Positions 7,428-15,760 of a stretch of DNA of 64,000 nucleotides are shown here, one piece after another. The first letter of the stretch is position 1; each line of letters begins with the position of its first letter. Both the position numbers and the translations under genes were made by a program. Source of the stretch: Novosphingobium chloroacetimidivorans (lineage in GTDB: Bacteria > Pseudomonadota > Alphaproteobacteria > Sphingomonadales > Sphingomonadaceae); NCBI RefSeq assembly GCF_014204535.1, contig NZ_JACHLR010000004.1, positions 124,001 through 188,000 on the forward strand, given 5' to 3'. The notes below the pieces were generated by a model, which made no database searches, was not told where the DNA came from, and worked only from the letters and a program-made list of their open reading frames with translations.

Positions 7428-9656
7428 ATGAGGAAATTCAATTCCCGGCGGACGTTGATGGCGGTCACTGCATTGACAGCCACCATGTCGGCGATCACGC
7501 CGGCCAGGGCGCAGACCGACGCGGGGCCTGCGCCGGAAGCGAACGGCGCAAACCAGACGAACGGCGACATCGTCGTCACCGCCTTGCGGCGCACCCAGCG
7601 CGTTCAGGATGTGCCGGCTGCGATCAGCGTGCTCGACGCCGCGGCCATTCAGGCCAAGGGCGCACAGGACTTCCGCGACTATCTCACTTCGCTTCCGGGC
7701 GTGAACTTCTCCGAGGCCGGCAACCTGGGCGGCATGCGGGTAACCATCCGCGGGGTGTCTGACGGCAGTAGCGCCAGCGATCCGCTCGCCGGCATCTACC
7801 TTGACGAGGCTCCGATCACCGAAAGCTTCTTCGGCACTCTCGACCCCGATGTCTACGACATCGATCGCGTCGAGGTGCTGCGTGGGCCGCAGGGCACTCT
7901 CTACGGTGCCAGTTCGATGGGCGGCACCGTCCGTGTGATCACCAAGAAGCCCAAGCTCGACGAGATCGAAGGCGCGGTCGAGGGAACGATCGGCGACGTC
8001 GCTCATGGTGGTTGGAATCGCCGTATCGATGGCGTGGTCAACGTACCGATCCTCGAGGACAAGCTCGCGCTGCGCGTGTCGGCCGGTTACCGCAAGGACG
8101 ACGGCTGGATCGACGATGTCCAGCTCGGCCGCAAGAACGTCAACGATATCGAGAAAAAGAACCTTCGCGGGCAGCTTCGGTATCAGCCGGGTCCGGACAC
8201 CAGCATCACCCTGGGCGTCCTGTGGCAAAAGGAAGACCTGGGCGCGCAGCCGCAGGACGACGTGGCGCTGCCCGACTACCAGACGCGCCGCTACTACCAG
8301 GCCTACACCAAGTCGGACGCCAAGCTGTTCAGCCTCACGCTGCAGCAGGACTTCGACACGGTTTCCCTGATCTCGGCCACGAACTATCTCGACAAGAGCC
8401 TGCAGCTGGGTTCCGACAACACGGCCCAGTTCCGCGCCCTGCTGCCGCGCCTGATCGGCGTGGGTCCGACCGGCAATGATGGCCTGGGCTCGATTTCCGA
8501 TAATGAATTCAAGCTGTTCACGCAGGAAGTCCGCGTAGCGTCGGTGGGGAGCAATCGCGTCGACTACGTGCTGGGCGGCTTCTACTCGGATGCGACCACC
8601 GACTTGCTGCAAACGTACGACTTCACCAAGGCGCCGCAAGTCCAGGCGCGCACGAACGGCTTGGCATTCTATACCTACGACCAGGAATACCGCACCCGCC
8701 AGATTGCCGGCTTCGGTCAGCTGACTTTCAATGCGACAGAGAAGTTCGCGCTGACTGCTGGTCTGCGCGTGTTCAACGTAGAGCAGACGACCACGACCTT
8801 TGCCAGCGGCATCCTGAACGGCGGGGCGACCTCGTCGATCCAGAAGTCCAAGACCACTCAGGCGCAGCAGAAGTATCTGGCAGAGTACAAGGTGACGAAG
8901 GACAACCTGGTCTACGCTCAGGCCGCGCAAGGTTATCGCAATGGCGCGCCGACCGGCAACGGCCTGCGCTCGGCATGCGCCGCCGAGCTCGCGTCGCTGG
9001 GCTACAGCACGTTCCCAACCTCGTACGGTCCGGACAAGCTGTGGAACTATGAGATCGGTTCGAAGAACACGCTGTTCGATCGCAAGATGACTCTGAATGC
9101 TGCGGCCTACTACACCGACTGGTCGGACATTCAGACCTCGATCACGCTGTCCTGTAACTCCGGCTTCGTCAGCAACGCGGGCAAGGCCAGGATCAAGGGT
9201 CTGGAGGTCGAGAGTTCGGTCGAGCCGTTGGACGGCCTGACCCTGACCGGCTCGGTGTCCTACACCGACGCCAAGTTGAAGGAGCCCGCTCCGGGTGCTC
9301 GCGGCGTCTCGGCCGGCGATCCACTGCCGCAAGTGGCCAAGTGGTCGTGGAATGCCAGCGCGCAGTACCGTCGGCCGGTGGCGGAAGGCGTGAACGCGTT
9401 CGTTCGCGGCGAAGTGAACCACGTCGGCAGCCGCTGGAACCTCTATCGCTCGGCCGGTGCTTCGGCGGTGCTGATGGATCCCTACACGCTGGTCAGCGCT
9501 CGCCTGGGCGTCGGTTCGGAAAACTGGTCGGCCGCCGTGTTCGCGACCAACCTGTTCGATGAGCGCTACGTGCTGAACCGCGTCGCAGGCGCGGTGCCGT
9601 TCGAGCTGGTCGGCCGCCCGCGCACGATCGGCGTCAACGCAAGGATCGGTTTCTAG
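7428..9656 (+). CDS. TonB-dependent outer-membrane receptor
   Basis: A 742-residue receptor: signal peptide ending TPARA-QTDAG, TonB box DIVVTAL, plug domain (VLRGPQGTLYG, GGTVRVITKKP) and a long beta-barrel ending in the terminal aromatic strand (IGVNARIGF). The ATG at 7428 was chosen over the earlier in-frame start because it gives a clean signal peptide and has AAAGGGG 8 nt upstream. It lacks FhuA-like siderophore features and resembles the receptors sphingomonads use for organic nutrients. It heads a run of exported peptidase genes, so the ligand is probably the substrate those enzymes process. Confidence 0.92.
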   Translation: MRKFNSRRTLMAVTALTATMSAITPARAQTDAGPAPEANGANQTNGDIVVTALRRTQRVQDVPAAISVLDAAAIQAKGAQDFRDYLTSLPGVNFSEAGNLGGMRVTIRGVSDGSSASDPLAGIYLDEAPITESFFGTLDPDVYDIDRVEVLRGPQGTLYGASSMGGTVRVITKKPKLDEIEGAVEGTIGDVAHGGWNRRIDGVVNVPILEDKLALRVSAGYRKDDGWIDDVQLGRKNVNDIEKKNLRGQLRYQPGPDTSITLGVLWQKEDLGAQPQDDVALPDYQTRRYYQAYTKSDAKLFSLTLQQDFDTVSLISATNYLDKSLQLGSDNTAQFRALLPRLIGVGPTGNDGLGSISDNEFKLFTQEVRVASVGSNRVDYVLGGFYSDATTDLLQTYDFTKAPQVQARTNGLAFYTYDQEYRTRQIAGFGQLTFNATEKFALTAGLRVFNVEQTTTTFASGILNGGATSSIQKSKTTQAQQKYLAEYKVTKDNLVYAQAAQGYRNGAPTGNGLRSACAAELASLGYSTFPTSYGPDKLWNYEIGSKNTLFDRKMTLNAAAYYTDWSDIQTSITLSCNSGFVSNAGKARIKGLEVESSVEPLDGLTLTGSVSYTDAKLKEPAPGARGVSAGDPLPQVAKWSWNASAQYRRPVAEGVNAFVRGEVNHVGSRWNLYRSAGASAVLMDPYTLVSARLGVGSENWSAAVFATNLFDERYVLNRVAGAVPFELVGRPRTIGVNARIGF

Positions 9657-9697
9657 AGCGACTTGCAACAAACCCGAATAGAGTGCCGTCGACAGGC

Positions 9698-12600
9698 ATG
9701 GAGCATGCTGTGAGATATCGCTTGATGCATCGGCTGCTGCTGTCCGCGGCGGCACTCTACCATCTCCCCGGCACTGCTGTAGCCGCTCCACAGCCGTCTA
9801 CGCCGACGCTGACCTCGCTCTCTGCGGCGATCGGCAGCAGCGTCCGGGATACGAACGGCGACGATCTGCCTGACGTGGTCACTGCGCAAGTGATCGTGCC
9901 CGCGCAGCCTTCGTTGCGCGATGTCCAGGCAGCGGCGAACATCGCCGGGAGGCTGGGATACGAGACCACGGCGGCGACGCTGTCGTTCGTGGTGAAGGAT
10001 GACGCGAGGCGGCAGGCCTCGTCGCTGCCGATTCTGGTGGGCCGGCAGAACCGCTTCGTTCGCGATCTTGTCGCGAGTGGGCGGCTCGATCTGTCGAAAC
10101 TGGCGCCGGGCCAAGGGCTGGTGGCGCTGGTGCCCGATGCCATCGGTACGTCGTCGGCGATCGTCGTGGTGGGTGTGGACGACGCGGGCACCGCCGCGGC
10201 ATCGGTCGAACTGGCCGCGCGCCTCCCGCGCTTGTGGAACATGACAGGCATCGCGCTGCCCGCGATCGAGGCGCAGACCGTTGCCTTCCTGCAGCAGCAT
10301 GAGCTCAGATCCGCTTCAGCCGCCGTCACCCGGATCGTCGTCGACAACGATCGGCGTGGCATCGCGGTAGTCGGTCTGCAAGTCACGGTCGCGCCGGATC
10401 AAGAGGCGGCGGCTGCGCGGGCCCTGCGTGACCTCGACGCGGCGCATCGCTTGGGCGGGCAGGTGGGCGTGCTCGACTTCGGCCCGGCGGCAGTGCTGGA
10501 CTTCACGGTGGGAACTGGCCCGGCGGCCCAGACCGCGACGGTGCACCGCGTCGGTCCCAACTGGCGCGCTCTGACCGCGCCGCCACCCACACCGGTGCGC
10601 ACGGCCGGAGTTGCGCCTTCTCGCAGCAACGGCAGGCGGATGAATTTCTACCGCGCCTTCCACGACGGCATGACGCCGGGCGGGGGCGGCACCAGCTATG
10701 GCATGCCGGCGCCCCCTGCCGTGGGCAAGCCTTTCGATCTGGCCGACGCCTATACGATCGATGGCTGGTTCGGCGATCTCTACCAGGACCTGACGCCCGA
10801 CAGTACCGAGACGAGCGTGATCCTGGGTGGTGATGCCATCGCCGCCCTGGGTGCTGCGAACATCGCGGCGCGGCTTGGACTCGAATCGACCGGCATCACC
10901 CTGCCTATCGCCAAGCTGGACGCCGACGTCGCTCAGCCGGATACCGAGCCGAGCCCGATCCTCGTGGGACGCGACAATCTTCTGGTGGGTGATCTGGTCG
11001 CAGCCGGCAAGCTCGGCCAGGTCGACGCAGCGCCCGGTCTTGGCGTGATAGAGATCGTCCCCCGGGCATTCGGGGCGGCGACCGCGACAGTTGTGCGTGG
11101 TGCGGACGCGGCGGGTACCGCTGCGGCCGCCGAACACCTGAGCCGCAGGTTGCCCTACCTGTGGGACATGAGACCCGGTGCTCCCACCTTCGCGGACGCG
11201 AGGGCGCAGGCGACCGACTTCTTTGCAGCGCGCACTCCCGCCGGCCAAGCAGCCCGCGCCGTCCAGGCCGCGCAGGCAATCGCGGCCGAGATCGGCTCCG
11301 GCGCCGCGGCGGGGAAGGTCGATGCGACGGTTTACCTCGACGGACCCGACGCTGGCCTCTCGACATACCTGGCAGGGGCAATGCGCAAGGCACTGCCCGG
11401 CACGTCGGTGGCGGTGACGGCGCAGGCCGTGTCCGACCCGGTCAACGTCTTCGACGAGGCGGTCACGCTCGGCTGGGAAGGCGACGCCGTCCGTGCGGCA
11501 CTACGGACCGAGGTACTGCCAAAGGTCAAGCCGGGCGCCAGTGTCACGCTGGAACTGCGCGTCAACGAAGGTCCCGAGATCCGTGCGCAGCTGGCGAAGG
11601 AAGCGCAAGCGCAGCTGTCCCAAGCGGGCGCTGCCCATGCCGAAGTGAAGGTGCGGTCGGCATACAAGCAGGGCTACTTCTGGCTGGTCGAGGACGTCCT
11701 GCCGCAGCTGAAGGCGCGCGGTGTCACCGGTGTACGCATCAAGGTGAGGGCGGCGCGGCACAATCCGTCCGCGACCGCGCGCTTCCAGGCCATGCCGACG
11801 CAGTGGATCAAGGCGCTCTACCCCGCGGACGAGGCCTTCCATCGCGAGCTCGGCATGCCGATTGCAGCGTTCGCGATCGAGCAGGTCGAGGACGCGCCAA
11901 CAATCTATGCATTGGAGGCGACCGACGCGTCCGGGCGCGTCGTCTATTCGGCGTCGTTCGACCCTTCGGTGGTCGACCGCGAGTTCCTGGAAGCGCTTCC
12001 GGGCTACGCCAAGCTCGAGGCGGAAACCGGGCACATCCATGCGTCGGTGAACGATGCGGTTGTGCTCGACCGCCGGCTGCCGACCGATCTCGATACGTTC
12101 TGGGACCATTACCAGCAGCAGGTCCTCCCCAGGCTGCGTGACACCATGAAGGCGAGCGCGGCCGCCAGCGGGCCCCAGCCGATGTACCGCGACCTGAAGA
12201 TGTCGATCGCCATGAGCGAGCCCGATTACGGTATCGGCGAGGGCGAGCACATCTCGACGCTGGAGGGCTTGAGCCAGGATCTCTACATGATCACCAACAC
12301 CTTCCTGCGCCAGGCGGGGATCGCGGGCGGGGTCCGGGTGATCCCGCTGGTAGAGGCGACAGCGACGAAGCCGACGCGGGCGCGTTTCGTGCTGACGCGC
12401 AATGCCGCGGCCGGCAGCCGCATCGATGTGGTTTATGGCTCCGGCGCCGGCCGCCGCACGGTTTCGCGCCCGCTCGACGCGGTGAAGGTGGAAACCCCGC
12501 GTGTGACCCGGATCGTGACGGGGGCAGAGGGTGTCCGCGAACTCGGTTTGCGGGTCGCGGTCGGCGACCCGGGCGCGGCGACCCAGGCCGAGCAGGCGGT

Positions 12601-13909
12601 CGTGGCGCTGGCCGGGCTCCATGCTGCCGGGCTCTACCGCGATGCGCTTTCGTTCGATCATGTCGACCGCGTCACTCTGACGGTCGAGAGCTCCGGCGCG
12701 CCAGCTCGCGTCGCATCGCTCGTGCATGTGGACGGCGCCAAGCCGTCCTCGCCGCGCAAGCTGGCGAAAGCAGGCGGCAAGCCGCTCGTCACGTACGACC
12801 ACATCATCGATCCGCCAGAAGCCGAGGCAATCGTCGGCGAGCTGGGGCGCTATCCCGGTGTCGCGGCCTACAAGGCGGGCGCATCCTACGAGGGGCGGGA
12901 CATCTCGGTGCTGGAAATCACCGCGTCGACGCCGAGCGAGCTGGTCTCGACCGCCAAGCTTTCCGCGTACAAGCCGTCGCTGATGCTGGTCGGTCGCCAG
13001 CACGGCAACGAGCCGTCCTCCACCAGCTACATGCTCAAGCTGGCCGAAGACCTCGCCACCGACCCGGCCTACCGCGACATCGCCGCCAAGGTGAACGTCG
13101 CCATCCTGCCGGTCATGAACCCCGACGGCGCGGCGCTGGCTGGCAAGATCCGGGCGACGCGGCCTTACGACATCGCGCAGCCCGGATACCTCAATGCCAT
13201 CGGCCGGGACGTGATGTATTCGGGCATGCAATCGTCGGAGGCTTCGGTGGAGCCGAACCTATGGCGCCGCTGGTTGCCCGACATCTACCTCAACGCCCAT
13301 GGCGCCTCCTCGCACGAGGTGGTGCGGCCGTTCTCCGGCTATGCGGCCACCGAGGCGCCGACTTACAGCTTCCGGCGCGGCTGGTACTCGCTGTCGTTCC
13401 AGATGCCGCGTGATCCGCGCTATCCGGAGTGGACCGAGGCGGCGCTGGCGCTGCACGATGCGATGGCGCGCGAGGTCTCCAGCGACCCGGTCGCCCATGC
13501 CGGCAACTTGCGCGACTACGATCGCTTCCGCCGGTGGGGACATCGCTACGGTCCGCACCTGGAGCCGATGGAAGTCAGCGGCGACACGATGCTGTTCTAC
13601 AACGACCCGGACTCGGGCGAGCTGCTGGGCAACCGCAGGATCGGCGTGTCGGACGCCGATCGCCAGCGCAAGATGGGTGACTGGCCGTTCATCACCCTGG
13701 ATGGCGGAACGTTCGAGGCGGCCGACGAGGGGCTGGCCGATTACTCGCTCGACCTTGCGGCACGCAATGGCTTCGCCGCCGTTCTCGCGCACCTCAAATA
13801 TCTGCGCGACGGACAGTACCACGTCGATCTGATCGAGGAGGACGCGCCGCTCGAAGGTGCCAAGCGCACCAGGTTGCGGGTCCGCCCCGTTCTTCCGCCC
13901 AAGAAGTGA
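9698..13909 (+). CDS. Very large secreted M14 family zinc carboxypeptidase
   Basis: About 1,403 residues. The M14 catalytic domain is near the C-terminus: zinc ligands H1102 and E1105 in RQHGNEPSS, the NPDGAALAGK segment, and the third ligand H1201 in LNAHGASSHE. The roughly 1,000 residues before it are unusual and contain two copies of an alpha/beta module (compare AAANIAGRLGYETTAATL with GAANIAARLGLESTGITL, each followed by PILVGR). A short hydrophobic N-terminus indicates export. The start is uncertain: ATG 9698, ATG 9725 or GTG 9683. It is 41 bp after the receptor gene and probably co-transcribed. The family removes C-terminal residues or cleaves gamma-D-amide bonds. Confidence 0.85.
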   Translation: MEHAVRYRLMHRLLLSAAALYHLPGTAVAAPQPSTPTLTSLSAAIGSSVRDTNGDDLPDVVTAQVIVPAQPSLRDVQAAANIAGRLGYETTAATLSFVVKDDARRQASSLPILVGRQNRFVRDLVASGRLDLSKLAPGQGLVALVPDAIGTSSAIVVVGVDDAGTAAASVELAARLPRLWNMTGIALPAIEAQTVAFLQQHELRSASAAVTRIVVDNDRRGIAVVGLQVTVAPDQEAAAARALRDLDAAHRLGGQVGVLDFGPAAVLDFTVGTGPAAQTATVHRVGPNWRALTAPPPTPVRTAGVAPSRSNGRRMNFYRAFHDGMTPGGGGTSYGMPAPPAVGKPFDLADAYTIDGWFGDLYQDLTPDSTETSVILGGDAIAALGAANIAARLGLESTGITLPIAKLDADVAQPDTEPSPILVGRDNLLVGDLVAAGKLGQVDAAPGLGVIEIVPRAFGAATATVVRGADAAGTAAAAEHLSRRLPYLWDMRPGAPTFADARAQATDFFAARTPAGQAARAVQAAQAIAAEIGSGAAAGKVDATVYLDGPDAGLSTYLAGAMRKALPGTSVAVTAQAVSDPVNVFDEAVTLGWEGDAVRAALRTEVLPKVKPGASVTLELRVNEGPEIRAQLAKEAQAQLSQAGAAHAEVKVRSAYKQGYFWLVEDVLPQLKARGVTGVRIKVRAARHNPSATARFQAMPTQWIKALYPADEAFHRELGMPIAAFAIEQVEDAPTIYALEATDASGRVVYSASFDPSVVDREFLEALPGYAKLEAETGHIHASVNDAVVLDRRLPTDLDTFWDHYQQQVLPRLRDTMKASAAASGPQPMYRDLKMSIAMSEPDYGIGEGEHISTLEGLSQDLYMITNTFLRQAGIAGGVRVIPLVEATATKPTRARFVLTRNAAAGSRIDVVYGSGAGRRTVSRPLDAVKVETPRVTRIVTGAEGVRELGLRVAVGDPGAATQAEQAVVALAGLHAAGLYRDALSFDHVDRVTLTVESSGAPARVASLVHVDGAKPSSPRKLAKAGGKPLVTYDHIIDPPEAEAIVGELGRYPGVAAYKAGASYEGRDISVLEITASTPSELVSTAKLSAYKPSLMLVGRQHGNEPSSTSYMLKLAEDLATDPAYRDIAAKVNVAILPVMNPDGAALAGKIRATRPYDIAQPGYLNAIGRDVMYSGMQSSEASVEPNLWRRWLPDIYLNAHGASSHEVVRPFSGYAATEAPTYSFRRGWYSLSFQMPRDPRYPEWTEAALALHDAMAREVSSDPVAHAGNLRDYDRFRRWGHRYGPHLEPMEVSGDTMLFYNDPDSGELLGNRRIGVSDADRQRKMGDWPFITLDGGTFEAADEGLADYSLDLAARNGFAAVLAHLKYLRDGQYHVDLIEEDAPLEGAKRTRLRVRPVLPPKK

Positions 13910-13910
13910 G

Positions 13911-14411
13911 ATGGTCATGAAATTGCGTTTTCTCCTGATGGCTGCCGCCGCCCTGGCGTCGGTCCCGGCAGCCGCACAGACGGTGGAGCGCATCCCGGAA
14001 ACCACGCCTTCACTGATCCTGCGCGGTGTGAAAGTGTCCGCTGGCTCCGATCTCTTCATCCTCAGCGGGCTGGTGGCTCCGCCGATCGACCCCGCGAAGA
14101 CGGCGACGCCGGCTGATTTCGGCGACACCCGGCGGCAGACCGAGGCGGTGCTCGGCCGCATTCGCGAGACGCTGCAGGCGCAAGGCTATGAAATGAGCGA
14201 CGTCGTCAAGCTGACCGTCTTCCTGGTCGGAGATCCGGGGAGAGGCGGGGCGATGGACTTCGCCGGCATGAACGAGGGCTTCAAGCAACTCTTCGGAACC
14301 GCGCAGAACCCGCAGACGACCGCGCGCTCGGTGGTGCAGGTCGTTGCCCTGGCCTCGCCCAACCATCTGGTCGAGATCGAGGCGATCGCCGCCAAGGCAC
14401 CGCGTCGATGA
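13911..14411 (+). CDS. Exported RidA/YjgF-like protein
   Basis: About 166 residues: a signal peptide (MKLRFLLMAAAALASVPAAA) followed by a YjgF/RidA fold (LSGLVAPPI, GDTRRQTEAVLGRI, LVEIEAIAAK). Cytoplasmic RidA removes reactive enamine/imine intermediates through an arginine just before the VEIEAIA strand; here that stretch reads ASPNHLVEIE, without the arginine. A RidA-type deaminase activity is therefore doubtful, and a binding or structural role is possible. It starts one base after the M14 gene stop (a second ATG at 13917 is possible) and overlaps the next gene by ATGA. Confidence 0.8.
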   Translation: MVMKLRFLLMAAAALASVPAAAQTVERIPETTPSLILRGVKVSAGSDLFILSGLVAPPIDPAKTATPADFGDTRRQTEAVLGRIRETLQAQGYEMSDVVKLTVFLVGDPGRGGAMDFAGMNEGFKQLFGTAQNPQTTARSVVQVVALASPNHLVEIEAIAAKAPRR

Positions 14412-15760
14412 CGCGGCGCCGCTTGGCGCTTTGCTCGGCGGTCCTCGTCGCAGCACTTGTGCCGGGCGGCACGCGCGCGCTCGCTGCGCCGGAGATTGCG
14501 GGGATTGCGGTCGACACCGGAACTCTTGCGCTTCGCTGCGGTGCGGTGTGGGACGCAGCTGGCGGGCATCGCCGCGGCCCGATCGCGATTGTCGCCGACA
14601 AGGGCCGCATCGTCTCGATACAACCGGACGGCTCGGCACTGCGACCCGGAGAAACCGACCTTCGCGGCGAAACCTGCCTCCCCGGCCTGATCGACGCGCA
14701 TACCCATGTCATGCTCGAAAGCGATCGCCTGGAAGGCGACTACGACGCCCAGCTGCTGAAAGCGTCTCCCGAATATCGCACGATCGTCGGCGTGGGCCAT
14801 GCCGGAAGGCTGCTGCAATGGGGATTCACCGCGGTCCGTGACCTAGGCGCGGAAGGCGGCGGCTGGGGGGACCTGGCGGTGCGGGATGCAATCGATCGTG
14901 GCATGGTTTCCGGACCGCGCATGCAAGTGGCGACACAGGCGATCGTTGCGACCTCGGCCTATCCCTTGCTCGGCTATGCTCCGGGTGTGTCGGTGCCCGT
15001 GGGCGCAGAGCAGATCACCGGCGCGGACGAGGGACGCCGCGCCGTTCGCGCGCAGATCGGGCGGGGCGCCGATGTTATCAAGCTCTATGCCGACCGAGGG
15101 CCGCGGCTCGGTGCCGACGGCAGTGTCCAGTCGGTGCCGACACTTACTCCCGATGAGCTGCGGGCGATAATCGGCGAAGCGCACCGCCAGGGCCGCAAGG
15201 CGGCGGTCAACGCCCGTTCGGCGCAAAGCGCGCGCGACGCGACCGATGCCGGCGCCGACTCGATCGAGCATGGTGACTATCTTGATGCGGACAACATCGC
15301 GGCCATGGCGCGGCGCGGTGTGTACTACGTCCCGGACTTCGACACCGATGCCAGCATCTCGGCGCGGCGGGCCGCCGGCGGCAACGCGGTCTGGCGGGCC
15401 ATGCCGCAGATCAAATGTGCGACGCTCGCGCGGGCGGTGCGTGGCGGCGTGAAGGTAGCTTTCGGTTCCGGTATCGGCGGGGCGGACTGGTCGTACAATC
15501 CCGCCGCCGCCTTCGCGCCGATGGCTGCCTGCGGGATGACGGTCGCCCAGATCCTGACTTCTGCCACCCTGGGATCGGCGCGGCTGATGGGGATCGACGA
15601 TCGGGTGGGATCGCTGGAGCCCGGCAAGCTCGCGGATGTCATCGCGGTTCCGGGCGAGCCTCTGAGCGACATCAGCGTCCTGCAGCGCGTCTCGTTCGTG
15701 GCGAAAGGCGGGGTGGTGCACAGGGTCACCGGCAAGCCGGTCAAGAGCGGAGGCGAATGA
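14408..15760 (+). CDS. Secreted amidohydrolase-family protein with altered metal ligands
   Basis: A 450-residue protein with a signal peptide (ending TRALA-APE) and an amidohydrolase fold. HTH (H98, H100), the lysine of DVIKLYAD and H288 in SIEHGD are present. The usual histidine about 20 residues before H288 is N268 (AAVNARS), and the usual Thr-Asp of the last strand reads Ser-Gly (FGSGIGG, G355). Two canonical ligands therefore appear lost, including the general-base Asp. It may bind one metal, act differently or be inactive. It overlaps both neighbours by ATGA, so it is tightly coupled to the RidA-like and M1 genes. Confidence 0.85.
   Translation: MTRRRLALCSAVLVAALVPGGTRALAAPEIAGIAVDTGTLALRCGAVWDAAGGHRRGPIAIVADKGRIVSIQPDGSALRPGETDLRGETCLPGLIDAHTHVMLESDRLEGDYDAQLLKASPEYRTIVGVGHAGRLLQWGFTAVRDLGAEGGGWGDLAVRDAIDRGMVSGPRMQVATQAIVATSAYPLLGYAPGVSVPVGAEQITGADEGRRAVRAQIGRGADVIKLYADRGPRLGADGSVQSVPTLTPDELRAIIGEAHRQGRKAAVNARSAQSARDATDAGADSIEHGDYLDADNIAAMARRGVYYVPDFDTDASISARRAAGGNAVWRAMPQIKCATLARAVRGGVKVAFGSGIGGADWSYNPAAAFAPMAACGMTVAQILTSATLGSARLMGIDDRVGSLEPGKLADVIAVPGEPLSDISVLQRVSFVAKGGVVHRVTGKPVKSGGE

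Noticed and set aside
7359..9791. 810-codon open frame on the minus strand opposite the TonB receptor
   Set aside because: The sense frame has a signal peptide, TonB box and plug motifs. The antisense frame shows only Arg/Ala/His-rich sequence without a family match and is a codon-bias shadow.
11501..13231. 576-codon minus-strand frame inside the M14 gene
   Set aside because: Same reason: the plus frame has the zinc ligands and NPDG motif; the opposite frame is low-complexity and has no start signals.
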